From Labedella populi (GTDB lineage Bacteria > Actinomycetota > Actinomycetes > Actinomycetales > Microbacteriaceae), in NCBI RefSeq assembly GCF_004078655.1, contig NZ_RZNC01000004.1, positions 186,001 to 250,000 on the forward strand: a stretch of 64,000 bases of DNA, given 5' to 3'. Shown one piece after another: positions 20,136 to 28,283 of this stretch. Numbering within the stretch: position 1 is the stretch's first letter; every line of letters begins with the position of its first letter. Below the pieces are notes generated by a model. The model was not told the DNA's origin. It searched no databases and saw only the letters and a program-made list of their open reading frames with translations. The position numbers were made by a program, and so were the translations under genes.

Positions 20136-22655
20136 CTAGGGCCGAATCGCTTGGCGGGTGCGGACGGTGATTTGCTCGGCTACTTGCGAGTAGACATCGA
20201 CTCCAAGCGAGTCATCAACCCAAAGCGTAATGGCGACGGCGAATTCGAGAAGTCCTGGGTCCTGAACACCAGCCTGCCCGAAACACTTCACGGTGAGCGC
20301 GAGATCATCTCCGTATCCCACGGCAAAGGATGAACGGACTTCCCAGTCGAGTCGCTGAAGAGTTGTTGCCCCCCGCGTTACCTCGGCATGCGAGCGATAC
20401 TGGCCAGCTTTGAGGTCCGGGATACCACCGCCCGGTTTAGAGAAGGATAGCGATGCTTGACGGTATTGGCGGTGCCGCCAGTTGACTGGAGAGAGCCATG
20501 CAAGTGTCGCGGAAACCCGCTTCGCTCCAAGCTGTGACAGTCCGTCTGGTAGCGGGAGAAGCAGCTCTTGCGAATGACCGGGCGGAACCGCGCCGAGGAA
20601 CAGGAGTGTTGCCTCGTTCTCAGCGCAGCCAGCAGTCAGATCGCGGGCCAACACGCCATTGCCGGTGGTCGCGCGGGAGGCTGTGTGATCCGCGTAATCT
20701 TGGCCGGGAGCAACAGCGCTATGAGCGATGAGAGCCTTCGTAGCCAGCGCTCGCTCACGCCGCGAGAACAACGTTCCCGGGGCGATTCTTTCCAACTCGT
20801 CGACAAGTTTCGCCGCATAGCGAGTCACCTCCGCTGCGGCCGGACTAGTGCCCGATATGTGTGTCTCACCGGCGTTCACAGGGTCTGCCACACGAATCCC
20901 AGGACCTGCTGGTCCTCCGTTGCGGAAAATAATCGGATCGCTGCCGATCACACTGGGCGTGAACACTGCTCGTCCACCCGGAGCGAGCAATTCGGGCTTG
21001 ATGCTCCGGCGATATCCTCCGCCGAAAGCAGTGATCGGACTGACCGCGGGGTGACCGTCAGCGGGGTCGGCAAGGTATGGAGGAAGCGAAGCCGTCGCCG
21101 CGTCTGCGTGTGCCGCACCAACAGTGAGGGCGTTAATGGACTCACCCGGAGACAGGAGCCGTCGATTGACGCGGTCGGATTCTTGCGCATCCAACATAGC
21201 TTGCCGACGTTCTTCGCCCTGGAGGGACGAGAACTCAGCCTGAGACATCGGTATCGGGAGCCGCGTGTGATTACCGGCGGACACGATGACGAGAACTCCG
21301 TACTCGTAACTAAGCCAATCGAGCATTCTCGCCCACGATGAGATGATCGTGTCGAACGGCGTCGCGGGATCCCCAACAGAGAGATTGACTACGACGACCT
21401 CCGAGGCGACGGCCGCACCGTCTTCATCTTCCTCGAAAAGTTCACGAAATACGCGCCGCATGAGGTCCGGCATCAGGTCGACTTCTCGGACCTCTTCACT
21501 TCGATTCGCAGTGTGTGCAGACGGCGCGAGGATCGGTCGAACAAGAACAGGTCGGGCGGCGGGGGTCACGTCCGGACTAGCGAGGTCGCCCCAAATCGCG
21601 ACAGACGACATATGCGTGCCGTGACGACGTTCATCGGCACTAACCCCGTCACCAATTTCGTCGGGGTCGAACACCGACACGCGGCCACTCAACAGAGGAT
21701 GGTTTGTAGCCGGAATCCCGTCAAGGAGGCAGACAACTGGGTTTCCTTGAGGGAGGTCGTGCAGCTCGGTCCTCGGAACTGAGGCCACAACATCACCCTC
21801 GGGCGGCAGTGATTGACCACTGACACGCAAGAACATGACATTCGCAGACTTGACTACCCGCACGCCTTCAAAATCGCCGCTTGCCAACGCCTGAATGACG
21901 TTGCTTGGCACTTCGCACTTGAGCCCGTGATAGCCGATCGCTCCAATTTGGACGGATGCCGTGACGCTGCCACCTGCCTCCTCGACGAGCGTCTGCACTT
22001 CGCTCTGCGCAGCATCCCGACGAGATCCGCTCGCTCGATACCAGAGTTCGATCTCGATGGGATGCATTACATCAGGAAGAAGACCCTCTAGGTATTCCCG
22101 GGTCTCAAGGAGTTGCAGCCGATCTCTTGGGCCCCACGGTCGAAGATCCTTCAAGTGAGAGAATAGGTCTCGTAGCGGCGCGTTCCCAGGCACAGAATTG
22201 GTGCGCTTCCAAGTCGTCCAAGCCGCTGTGAGTTTATTGAAAGCTGCTTGATCGCCGCATACAGCATGCAGCGACGAGTGCACGAAGGGATCCCCGGGAC
22301 GGCCCGAACGTAGTCGATACTCTGAGTCCGGCTCGAAAGCCGTCTCCGCTTCAATGAGAACTTCCAAACCGATGCGCTCGGCGGCAGTGACCAGGTCCGT
22401 GCGATCTTCGACGGCTTCCAGCACTAGCACTAGCTGCGGATCGGACGCGTTGATAGACGTAGTGAGCTCGACTTGCTCCAGCAGCGCTTCGGAAACGAGA
22501 TCGAACCCGGAGTCAACCCGTCGTCGCTGTCCTCCACCCGCACCACCAGCAAGACGCTGGTTAGGCCTAGCCTGAGGCGGCGGGATTGGTGATGGCGCGT
22601 TGGGCCGCCCGAACAGCACTGGGCGTTCGAAGTTCGATGCGCTCGCGTCAGTCAC
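20136..22655 (-). CDS. S8 family (subtilisin-like) peptidase, defence-module type
   Basis: An 839-residue serine protease with the complete subtilase triad: Asp312 in VVCLLDGIPATNHP, His345 in ERRHGTHMS, Ser604 in HISGTSPAAAEV, and the oxyanion Asn462 in VSAGNHT. About 300 residues precede the catalytic domain and about 200 follow; no signal peptide is present, so it should act in the cytoplasm. The start overlaps the end of the AAA ATPase gene by eight bases. S8/AAA pairs of this kind occur in defence islands (NCBI names such as IteS/IteA come to mind from memory, unverified). Probable role: a protease held inactive until an infection cue. Confidence 0.88.
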   Translation of the reverse strand: MTDASASNFERPVLFGRPNAPSPIPPPQARPNQRLAGGAGGGQRRRVDSGFDLVSEALLEQVELTTSINASDPQLVLVLEAVEDRTDLVTAAERIGLEVLIEAETAFEPDSEYRLRSGRPGDPFVHSSLHAVCGDQAAFNKLTAAWTTWKRTNSVPGNAPLRDLFSHLKDLRPWGPRDRLQLLETREYLEGLLPDVMHPIEIELWYRASGSRRDAAQSEVQTLVEEAGGSVTASVQIGAIGYHGLKCEVPSNVIQALASGDFEGVRVVKSANVMFLRVSGQSLPPEGDVVASVPRTELHDLPQGNPVVCLLDGIPATNHPLLSGRVSVFDPDEIGDGVSADERRHGTHMSSVAIWGDLASPDVTPAARPVLVRPILAPSAHTANRSEEVREVDLMPDLMRRVFRELFEEDEDGAAVASEVVVVNLSVGDPATPFDTIISSWARMLDWLSYEYGVLVIVSAGNHTRLPIPMSQAEFSSLQGEERRQAMLDAQESDRVNRRLLSPGESINALTVGAAHADAATASLPPYLADPADGHPAVSPITAFGGGYRRSIKPELLAPGGRAVFTPSVIGSDPIIFRNGGPAGPGIRVADPVNAGETHISGTSPAAAEVTRYAAKLVDELERIAPGTLFSRRERALATKALIAHSAVAPGQDYADHTASRATTGNGVLARDLTAGCAENEATLLFLGAVPPGHSQELLLPLPDGLSQLGAKRVSATLAWLSPVNWRHRQYRQASLSFSKPGGGIPDLKAGQYRSHAEVTRGATTLQRLDWEVRSSFAVGYGDDLALTVKCFGQAGVQDPGLLEFAVAITLWVDDSLGVDVYSQVAEQITVRTRQAIRP

Positions 22656-23625
22656 TTTCGATTCCGCTCACGCTGAAGGCCAATTGCTGGAGGACCATCT
22701 GGGTGATCGTGCGAGGGTTGCTCGTCGGCCCGTCGAGAATTTGGCGACGCTCCACGTCGAGGGCGAACTGCTCGATTTCAGCGAGGCTCAGTCCTCGAAG
22801 CCTGTCCGCAAGTGTTCGACTTGCGAGTCCGAAATCTAACTGTTTGCGGCGAGCCCAACGTTCGATCCAAGTGATCCTCATCTCGCGGGTGGGCTTGGGA
22901 AGTTCCAGCCTCAACTGCATGCGCCGCCAAACGGCCCTGTCCAGCAGTTCAGGGTGATTTGTGGCTGCGACGACCACAACATGACTCGGGAGTCGATCGA
23001 TCTGTTGCAGTAGCGAACTGACGACCCGTTTGATCTCGCCCGTTTCGTGGACGTCGCCGCGTTCTTTTGCGACCGCATCGAATTCGTCGAAGAACAGAAC
23101 GCACGGCGTTGCTCTGACTAGTTCGAACAGCGAATCCATTCGTCCAGCGGTTTCGCCAAGGAAACTACCGATGATTCCCTCGTAGCGGACGCTGAGAAGC
23201 ACTGTCCCCAATTCCGTTGCCAGTGCCTCGGCCAGCGTAGTCTTGCCTCCGCCTGGCGGGCCCACCAATAGCACCCGATGCCGGGGTTCGACGGCATAGC
23301 TACGGAGCAGGTCTCTACGGTGATGCTCTTCGATCAGCTGTTTGACAGACGCCGTGACGTGATCAGGTAGCACTAGCTCGCTGAGTGCTCGCTCAGGCAG
23401 AATCTCGTGAACGAGCCCGTCGTAATTCGGTCGAGCCGGAGCTGAGGCAGTGATTTCTCTACGTCTCGGTTGCGCTAAGAGAGCATTGCTGAGCTGTTCA
23501 GCCAAGACTCCATGCCGCTTGGCCTTCTCATCGGCGATCAGCGCTTCCGCTGCTCGTTGAAAACCTTGATCATCACCTTGAACACTCGTACGAACAAGAG
23601 CCAGCAAGAGATCAGCGCGGGCCAT
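22648..23625 (-). CDS. AAA ATPase partner of the S8 peptidase
   Basis: A 325-residue ATPase of the FtsH/spastin-like AAA type. Walker A GPPGGGKTT lies at residues 122-130, Walker B VLFFDE at 176-181, the sensor-1 Asn in VAATNHPE near 223, and Arg finger candidates near RAVWRRM. The N-terminal 90 residues are helical and probably bind a partner. The gene overlaps the peptidase start, so the products are made together. It may sense infection and open or feed the protease; this is inferred from the pairing. It starts with ATG at 23625. Confidence 0.9.
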   Translation of the reverse strand: MARADLLLALVRTSVQGDDQGFQRAAEALIADEKAKRHGVLAEQLSNALLAQPRRREITASAPARPNYDGLVHEILPERALSELVLPDHVTASVKQLIEEHHRRDLLRSYAVEPRHRVLLVGPPGGGKTTLAEALATELGTVLLSVRYEGIIGSFLGETAGRMDSLFELVRATPCVLFFDEFDAVAKERGDVHETGEIKRVVSSLLQQIDRLPSHVVVVAATNHPELLDRAVWRRMQLRLELPKPTREMRITWIERWARRKQLDFGLASRTLADRLRGLSLAEIEQFALDVERRQILDGPTSNPRTITQMVLQQLAFSVSGIESD

Positions 23626-23666
23626 GATCGTTCCTTCCGGTTAGAGGTTGATGGGCCTGGCAGAGT

Positions 23667-23867
23667 TTAATGGCCCTCATATGCCTCGTGGCCTCTGCGG
23701 ATCGATTCGTCGAGGAGCGCGCGGACCGCAGCGTAGCGAGGACCGCACGCACCGCAGACGAACCGATCCGCAGCCGGCCGGAGGCCGGCCTTGAACGAGT
23801 AAAGAAAGTCCTCACAGATCGGCTCACTTCGTCGCTCGTCGGACTCGTGTAGCGGTCGCCTTGACAT
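23667..23867 (-). CDS. Possible small Cys-containing protein between the regulator-like gene and the ATPase
   Basis: A 66-codon frame from an ATG at 23867, overlapping the end of the upstream gene by 44 bp. Its second half (DRFVCGACGPRYAAVRALLD, then ESIRRGHEAYEGH) has balanced composition and a CxxC, and fits the operon direction and spacing (42 bp to the ATPase). The same DNA also forms strong inverted repeats (23695-23773), so it may instead be an RNA structure. No family recognised. Confidence 0.35.
   Translation of the reverse strand: MSRRPLHESDERRSEPICEDFLYSFKAGLRPAADRFVCGACGPRYAAVRALLDESIRRGHEAYEGH
23695..23789 (-). promoter_or_regulatory. Structured inverted repeats ahead of the AAA ATPase gene
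   Basis: CTGCGGATCGATTCGTC (23695-23711) pairs with GACGAACCGATCCGCAG (23757-23773) with one mismatch, and GCCGGCC (23773-23779) pairs with GGCCGGC (23783-23789). Together they could form a stacked RNA structure between two genes of the presumed operon, for example an attenuator or processing site. Confidence 0.45.
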
Positions 23868-24564
23868 CCTCTGGCTTGACTGCACGGGCATCGAAGCGCT
23901 TATGCCACGCGTCGAACACGGAGAGGAGCTTCGGCTCTCGACGCTTCAACGCCGTCGACATGAAGGATGACAGGTCATCGATGGGACGGGTGATGCGCTC
24001 GTCGGCCGGGTTACGGACGAAGCCAAGCTGCTTCGGGGCGTTCTGACCGAAGAGCGCGATGAACTCCTCCGAGACGATCTTGCGCATCCGTTCGCGAACC
24101 TTCAATTGCTCATCGAGCGTGGGAGTGATCCCCCGGAAGTCGCTGTCGACTACCGAGATGAAGGGCTCGAGCACGATGTCAATAAGGGGCTCCGGCTTGA
24201 GCAGTTCCCGCACTGCCTGAACGTGCTGCTCGTTGTAACGGTGCCGTAGCGCGCTCGGCGACACTCGCTGCCATTTGGCAAGAGCAGAGAGCTCCGGGCG
24301 CGGGTCGGCCACGGCCTGGCTGTACGCAGTAAGCAGAGCACGGATATCAGCCGAGCGATCTGCAAGCTCGGTGCTGACACCCGCGATCCGGTAGAGCCAC
24401 TCCTCCGTGTCGTCCTCGGGCAGGTCCGTTGCTACAGGCGTCCATCTCGGGGGACGCGAGCGGTCGAAGTCCGAGATCGGGTCAGTGCGGACCTTGGACA
24501 GGTTGGAGAGCAGCCCGACGACCGGCGTCGGTATCTGTAACTGATTCAGATTCTTGCCCACCAC
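23824..24564 (-). CDS. Unknown helical protein with possible helix-turn-helix, first gene of the protease/ATPase operon
   Basis: A 246-residue protein starting with GTG at 24564. It has no signal peptide or membrane segment. Residues about 75-115 (LLTAYSQAVADP, then LSALAKWQRVSPSALRHRYN) look like a helix-turn-helix; the rest is mostly helical, with a LKVRERMRKIVSEEFIALFG block and a basic C-terminus. It reads in the same direction as the ATPase and S8 peptidase, 198 bp upstream of the ATPase start. It may be the regulator or sensor of the module. No named family is recognised. Confidence 0.6.
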   Translation of the reverse strand: MVGKNLNQLQIPTPVVGLLSNLSKVRTDPISDFDRSRPPRWTPVATDLPEDDTEEWLYRIAGVSTELADRSADIRALLTAYSQAVADPRPELSALAKWQRVSPSALRHRYNEQHVQAVRELLKPEPLIDIVLEPFISVVDSDFRGITPTLDEQLKVRERMRKIVSEEFIALFGQNAPKQLGFVRNPADERITRPIDDLSSFMSTALKRREPKLLSVFDAWHKRFDARAVKPEDVKATATRVRRATK

Positions 24565-24587
24565 ATGAGACTACGGGATCTCGTGTC

Positions 24588-24623
24588 GCAAAGTACTTAC
24601 GTTAAGTAAAGCGGCAAAGTACT
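24588..24623. promoter_or_regulatory. Repeated GCAAAGTACT motifs between the defence operon and the integrase
   Basis: GCAAAGTACT occurs at 24588-24597 and 24614-24623 in the same orientation, with an imperfect palindrome (TACTTACGTTAAGTA) between them. The region separates the divergent defence operon and integrase genes, so it is a likely shared operator or accessory-protein site. Confidence 0.6.
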
Positions 24624-25853
24624 GTGACAAGCGTAAGCGAAATACCCCTATTTGAGAGGAGCCAGAAATGGCACTGCAGTCAGGAATCCCGGTCAGCTTC
24701 GAGGCGTACTTCCCTCGCGGAGCGTTCATGGTCGGCGAAATCGAAGATCGATCCGAAGACGAGGAAGACGCTCCCCGAGGGCATCCGCTATCGCGCCGAC
24801 CGCAACAAGTACCAGGTGCGGGTGTGGGCGCTCGGGATCAACGGAGAGCAGCGGGAACGCAGCTTCCTCGTAGACACTCTCGCGGAGGCCAAGAAGCTTC
24901 GCAGCGAGGCCCGGCTCAGCGTTCGTCCTGAAGGTGGGATGACCCTCAACAACTGGAAGGAGCGGCACTGGGCGACCCTCGTCGAAGGTGTCCGCCCAGC
25001 GACCGAGGCAGCGTACGAGCGGGGTTGGCGGCTTCGAGTGCAGCCGTGGCTCGGGCATCGGAAGCTCGAATCACTCGGCGTCACCGACATCGACGACGCG
25101 ATCGCCGGATGGAGTGGTTCGGCTTCGACCCGCAATGACGCGCTCGCGGTCCTCAGTCGGCTCCTCGAGGGAGCTGCACGCGCCGGGATCATCGCTGCTA
25201 ATCCTGTGCGGCTGGCTCGACGTCCGCGGCAGGAAGGAGCAGGCGAGGTTCGTTCACGCGCGCTCACTGCTGCCGAGGTGAAGGTCATGCTGGAGTTCGT
25301 TCCGGACGGGCCGCACCGCGACTACCTCGCGGCGCTGGTGTACACCGGCATGCGAGCGGGTGAGGCGAGTGCGCTTCGCGTCGGCGACGTCGACCTCGAT
25401 CACGGCGTCATTCACGTTAGGCGCACCTTCTCCCCCGCCGGAGGTGGGAGGGTCCAGGAACAGACCCCGAAGAGCCACAAGGAGCGCTCCGTTCCCCTAC
25501 CGTCGTCGCTGCGATCTGTCGTCATCCGGCGGATCGAGGGTCTGGGTCGGAATGATCTTGTGTTCACAGGGCCAAACGGCGGGCGACTGAACACCTCGAA
25601 CGTGCGCCGTGCCGTCGAGTGGGAAGGTCTGCGGACTCAGCTCGATCGCCCGGACTTCCGCATTCACGACCTGCGGCACACGCTCGCGACGCTCCTCTTC
25701 GATGCCGGAGCGGCCGCAAACGACGTGCAGGCGATCCTCGGCCACTCATCGATGCAGGTAACCGAGCGCTATAGCCGTGCACGGTCCGACGCCGCACTGC
25801 GAGCCAACGGCGCCCTCAATCGACTTCTCGACTTCCCCATCCACCAGGACTGA
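24624..25853 (+). CDS. int: Tyrosine integrase of the element, with displaced N-terminus
   Basis: Catalyses site-specific integration and excision at tRNA-Met. The SAM-like core-binding domain spans about residues 105-200 and the catalytic domain 210-400, with Arg244 in TGMRAGE, His348/Arg351 in HDLRHT, His374 in LGHSS and Tyr383 in ERYSR. The usual integrase N-terminus begins around KIDPKTRKTLPEGIRYRADR (residue 41). The 40 codons before that are the out-of-frame start of another gene (MALQSGIP...). No good start lies in the integrase frame except the weak GTG at 24624, so expression may be reduced. Confidence 0.88.
   Translation: MTSVSEIPLFERSQKWHCSQESRSASRRTSLAERSWSAKSKIDPKTRKTLPEGIRYRADRNKYQVRVWALGINGEQRERSFLVDTLAEAKKLRSEARLSVRPEGGMTLNNWKERHWATLVEGVRPATEAAYERGWRLRVQPWLGHRKLESLGVTDIDDAIAGWSGSASTRNDALAVLSRLLEGAARAGIIAANPVRLARRPRQEGAGEVRSRALTAAEVKVMLEFVPDGPHRDYLAALVYTGMRAGEASALRVGDVDLDHGVIHVRRTFSPAGGGRVQEQTPKSHKERSVPLPSSLRSVVIRRIEGLGRNDLVFTGPNGGRLNTSNVRRAVEWEGLRTQLDRPDFRIHDLRHTLATLLFDAGAAANDVQAILGHSSMQVTERYSRARSDAALRANGALNRLLDFPIHQD
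24668..24736 (+). pseudogene. 5' remnant of a small element gene fused out of frame to the integrase
   Basis: An ATG at 24668 with a strong GAGGAG site starts MALQSGIPVSFEAYFPRGAF and continues MVGEIE, then degenerates into integrase DNA in another frame. From memory, small proteins beginning with this SFEAYFPRGAFMVG pattern occur in actinobacterial integrative elements upstream of replication or transfer genes. A deletion appears to have joined its first 23 codons or so to the integrase start, removing the rest of that region. Confidence 0.6.
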
Positions 25854-25869
25854 CGACAGGAACGGCACG

Positions 25870-26785
25870 ATGTCTACGACCTACCGCTACACGAATCTGA
25901 CGTCGGCGATGGCCGACCCGAATTCACCCCTGCGACAGCTGTTCGACAGGCTCTTTCCGAACACACGCGACGTACAAGCGGCCTACCGAGAAGGCAAGCC
26001 ACACCTCCTTGTGGAGGGTGGGACGGCCAACCCCGGCACGCTGGGCGCTGCCTTCGACTACGCCACGCGATTCGCGTTGGACATCCTGTACGACGCGCCA
26101 CTCGCTCGCGCCGCATTCATCGACGAGCCCGACACGGTGTCTAACATCGACGCCGTCATCACGGCCGCACAGATCGCCCAGCTGATCGGGGATCGCACCA
26201 CTGTGTTCCGCGCATCGTGGGCGCTCGGATTGTTGACCGAGGTGTACCGAATCGGCCTACTCTCCGGGTCGCCCTTACGGGACCTTATCGACGCAGGGCG
26301 CATGCACGCGCAGGATCTCCTCGAGTCTGCTCCGGCCGATGCGCTCGACCAGCTGAGCAAGATGGACGCGATCGCTCGAGAGAGGCTGCTCCCCTACCTT
26401 CGCCATCCTCTCGAGCTCGGTCCGACGTTCGAGGGTTCGGCGCTGTGCCGCCGCAGACGCTGACATTATTGCCGACGGGCTCCTGCTTGACCTGAAGACG
26501 GCGCTTGGGGGAAAGGTCAAGGGTCGCGGAGGGCGGGCAGACTACCTGAAGGTCGACCACCTGCGACAGCTCATCGGATACCTGCTGTTCGACCACTCGG
26601 ATTCGTACCGCATCGATCGCGTGGGTATCTACTCGGCCCGCTTCGGGCACCTCGTGACCTGGCCCGTCGCCGATGTACTCGAGATGCTCGCAGGGCGGCC
26701 AGTGGACCTAGCCGACGCACGTGAGCAGACGTGGCGCGCCCTCGGCGGGCGCTCGAGCGCGAAGCCCACGCAGAGCGATCGATGA
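25870..26785 (+). pseudogene. PD-(D/E)XK-nuclease-like gene with a frameshift
   Basis: The ATG at 25870 starts MSTTYRYTNLTSAMADPNSP and the frame runs to a stop at 26461-26463. The protein clearly continues in the +1 frame, as AAADADIIADGLLLDLKT, and then through DYLKVDHLRQLIGYLLFDH to a stop at 26783-26785. Skipping one base near 26443-26446 gives about 304 residues. The DADIIADGLLLDLKT block has the D-x(n)-D-x-K spacing of PD-(D/E)XK nucleases, located after the frameshift, so the current product lacks its active site. It follows int by 16 bp. Confidence 0.7.
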
Positions 26786-26910
26786 TGGACACGAACACCT
26801 TCGCAGAGCTGTCTCGATGGTCGAATCACCATAGTTCTGCTGGGTGATCGCCAGCATCGGCGAACTCCGAAACGCACTCGATGCCAAGTGTCAGCCACGT
26901 CAAGCCGGTG

Positions 26911-27561
26911 TCAGCCTCGTAGCCGGGCCCGCCAAGATGCGTCCGCTCCGGCCTCGAGTAGAAGCCGGTCGGCGAAGGCCACCCCGGACTCCATCTGATT
27001 CCGCCGCGCTAGAGGCTCGAGAAGCTCAGCAAGTCGTTTGGGCCAGAGCAGCACGCCTCGATGCATCGCATGCTCGACCGCATCGGCGACGAGCGAGAGG
27101 TCTTCCCACGACTCGACAAGGTCGGCGACGGTGCGCTCGACCGTCATCGTCGGAAGGCCGTGAACGCCAGTCACGTCCACGCTCTCGAGTCGGCGGATGC
27201 GCAGCTGAACGTGGGGCAGACGCGTCGTACGCCGCTCGGGTGTCACGAAGTCACTGTCTGACGGGAACCAATCGCCAATACCGTGCAGTGCCGCCGCCGA
27301 CTTGCCTGCTGCGACGACGGTCCTGGCCGCTCCCCCAAGTGCGAGCCAATGTACCCGAATCATGTCGATCGCCGGTTCATGGGCCGAAGGCGCGCCAGCC
27401 ATGCGGTACACACCTTGCGCCAGCCGCTCGATCGCGCCAGCCGCGGCGAGGCGGGCCAGTGCTGACCTCGGGACCCCAGCCTCCCCCGCCTGCTGTGTGG
27501 TGACCATCCCCCACTGCCCAGCGCCGATTGCGCCGAGGGTCGCGATCATTCGGAAGGACAT
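26911..27561 (-). CDS. AbiEi-type antitoxin (type IV TA), without visible toxin
   Basis: A 216-residue protein. The N-terminal winged helix (GMVTTQQAGEAGVPRSALAR near residues 18-37, then AIERLAQGVYRMAG) is the AbiEi_4 signature. The middle includes VVAAGKSAAALHGIGDW and PTMTVERTVADLVE, also typical. AbiEi proteins neutralise and repress their operon with the nucleotidyltransferase toxin AbiEii. The 120 bp after its stop hold no AbiEii gene, so it is an orphan, perhaps an anti-toxin guard or solo regulator. The ATG at 27561 is chosen; longer frames give low-complexity tails. Confidence 0.82.
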   Translation of the reverse strand: MSFRMIATLGAIGAGQWGMVTTQQAGEAGVPRSALARLAAAGAIERLAQGVYRMAGAPSAHEPAIDMIRVHWLALGGAARTVVAAGKSAAALHGIGDWFPSDSDFVTPERRTTRLPHVQLRIRRLESVDVTGVHGLPTMTVERTVADLVESWEDLSLVADAVEHAMHRGVLLWPKRLAELLEPLARRNQMESGVAFADRLLLEAGADASWRARLRG

Positions 27562-27684
27562 ACAGCATTTGTACCTCATAACGCCACAAACGCAGCGGGT
27601 TGGCACGCGGCGGAGCAGCAGATGGCGAACGGAGTGTCTGAGGTGGCCGTTACTGTTCTTCACACTGAGACGAACGGAGATCGC

Positions 27685-28170
27685 ATGAACGAGATGTGGT
27701 GGCGCGCTGTGATCGAGGTGACGGATGACACCGGCATCGCCCGCGGCTGGCTCGTTGGAAGCGACTATCGGGGAGACGTACTGCCCAACGTCGGAGACCT
27801 TGTCACTCTGACGGGCGAACGCCTCGAGTCGAACCTCGACGTGCTCTTCGGGACGCCGACGCTCCCCGTCCTGCGACGGCACTTTCACGCGGAGGTCGAG
27901 AGGGCAGGCGATCGGAGAAGACGAGTCGTCTTCGGAGCACGGGTTGAGAGCGGACTCGACGACGTCTCGGCGAGAGATGAATGGCTCGAGTACTCCCCCT
28001 CGGCCGAGAGGTGCGTGTACGGCGGTTGTGCTAGAGACAACAAGCGAGAGGCGGACAGCGCGCTCTGGTCGTGCATCACATCGGGTCACAACCTCTGCCT
28101 GTCGTGCGACCGTCCTGTCCGAGGTAGCGGATACTTCTGCGCATACCACGATCGTTCCGAGTTCGAGTGA
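27685..28170 (+). CDS. Unknown protein with Cys-rich C-terminal segment
   Basis: A 161-residue protein from the ATG at 27685, preceded by GGAGATCGC. The N-terminal half (WWRAVIEVTDDTGIARGWLV, then GDLVTLTGERLES) looks like a small beta-barrel. The C-terminal half has CVYGGC, then SCITSGHNLCLSCDRP and YFCAYHD, a spacing that suits one or two zinc sites. No family recognised. It is divergent from the AbiEi gene and is the last gene before the right arm site and att repeat. Confidence 0.6.
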   Translation: MNEMWWRAVIEVTDDTGIARGWLVGSDYRGDVLPNVGDLVTLTGERLESNLDVLFGTPTLPVLRRHFHAEVERAGDRRRRVVFGARVESGLDDVSARDEWLEYSPSAERCVYGGCARDNKREADSALWSCITSGHNLCLSCDRPVRGSGYFCAYHDRSEFE

Positions 28171-28218
28171 TCCGGGAGCCCGACGCACAGGGGCGATGTG
28201 TCCTCACCTGCGGCTTCC

Positions 28219-28237
28219 ACCGGCACAAAACCGGCAC
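28219..28237. promoter_or_regulatory. Putative integrase arm site, right end
   Basis: ACCGGCACAAAACCGGCAC is the counterpart of 20114-20132 (18 of 19 identical, same orientation). It lies 73 bp inside the right att repeat. Paired sites at both ends of an element in the same orientation are expected for integrase arm binding. Confidence 0.65.
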
Positions 28238-28283
28238 ATCGCCATTCCAGCACGACGCTCAACCGTCAGCAGATAGGACAAAA

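Noticed and set aside
23612-23827. 71-codon Arg/Ser-rich frame before the AAA ATPase
   Set aside because: Composition is that of a shadow frame; the alternative frame in the same DNA is more protein-like and was listed at low confidence.
26786-26910. Possible truncated AbiEii toxin after AbiEi
   Set aside because: No frame shows nucleotidyltransferase motifs; the only hint, a short QQNYGDSTIETAL, is too weak.
26911-28188. 425-codon version of the AbiEi gene
   Set aside because: The additional N-terminal region is opposite the Cys-rich gene and unlike any antitoxin; the domain starts near 27561.
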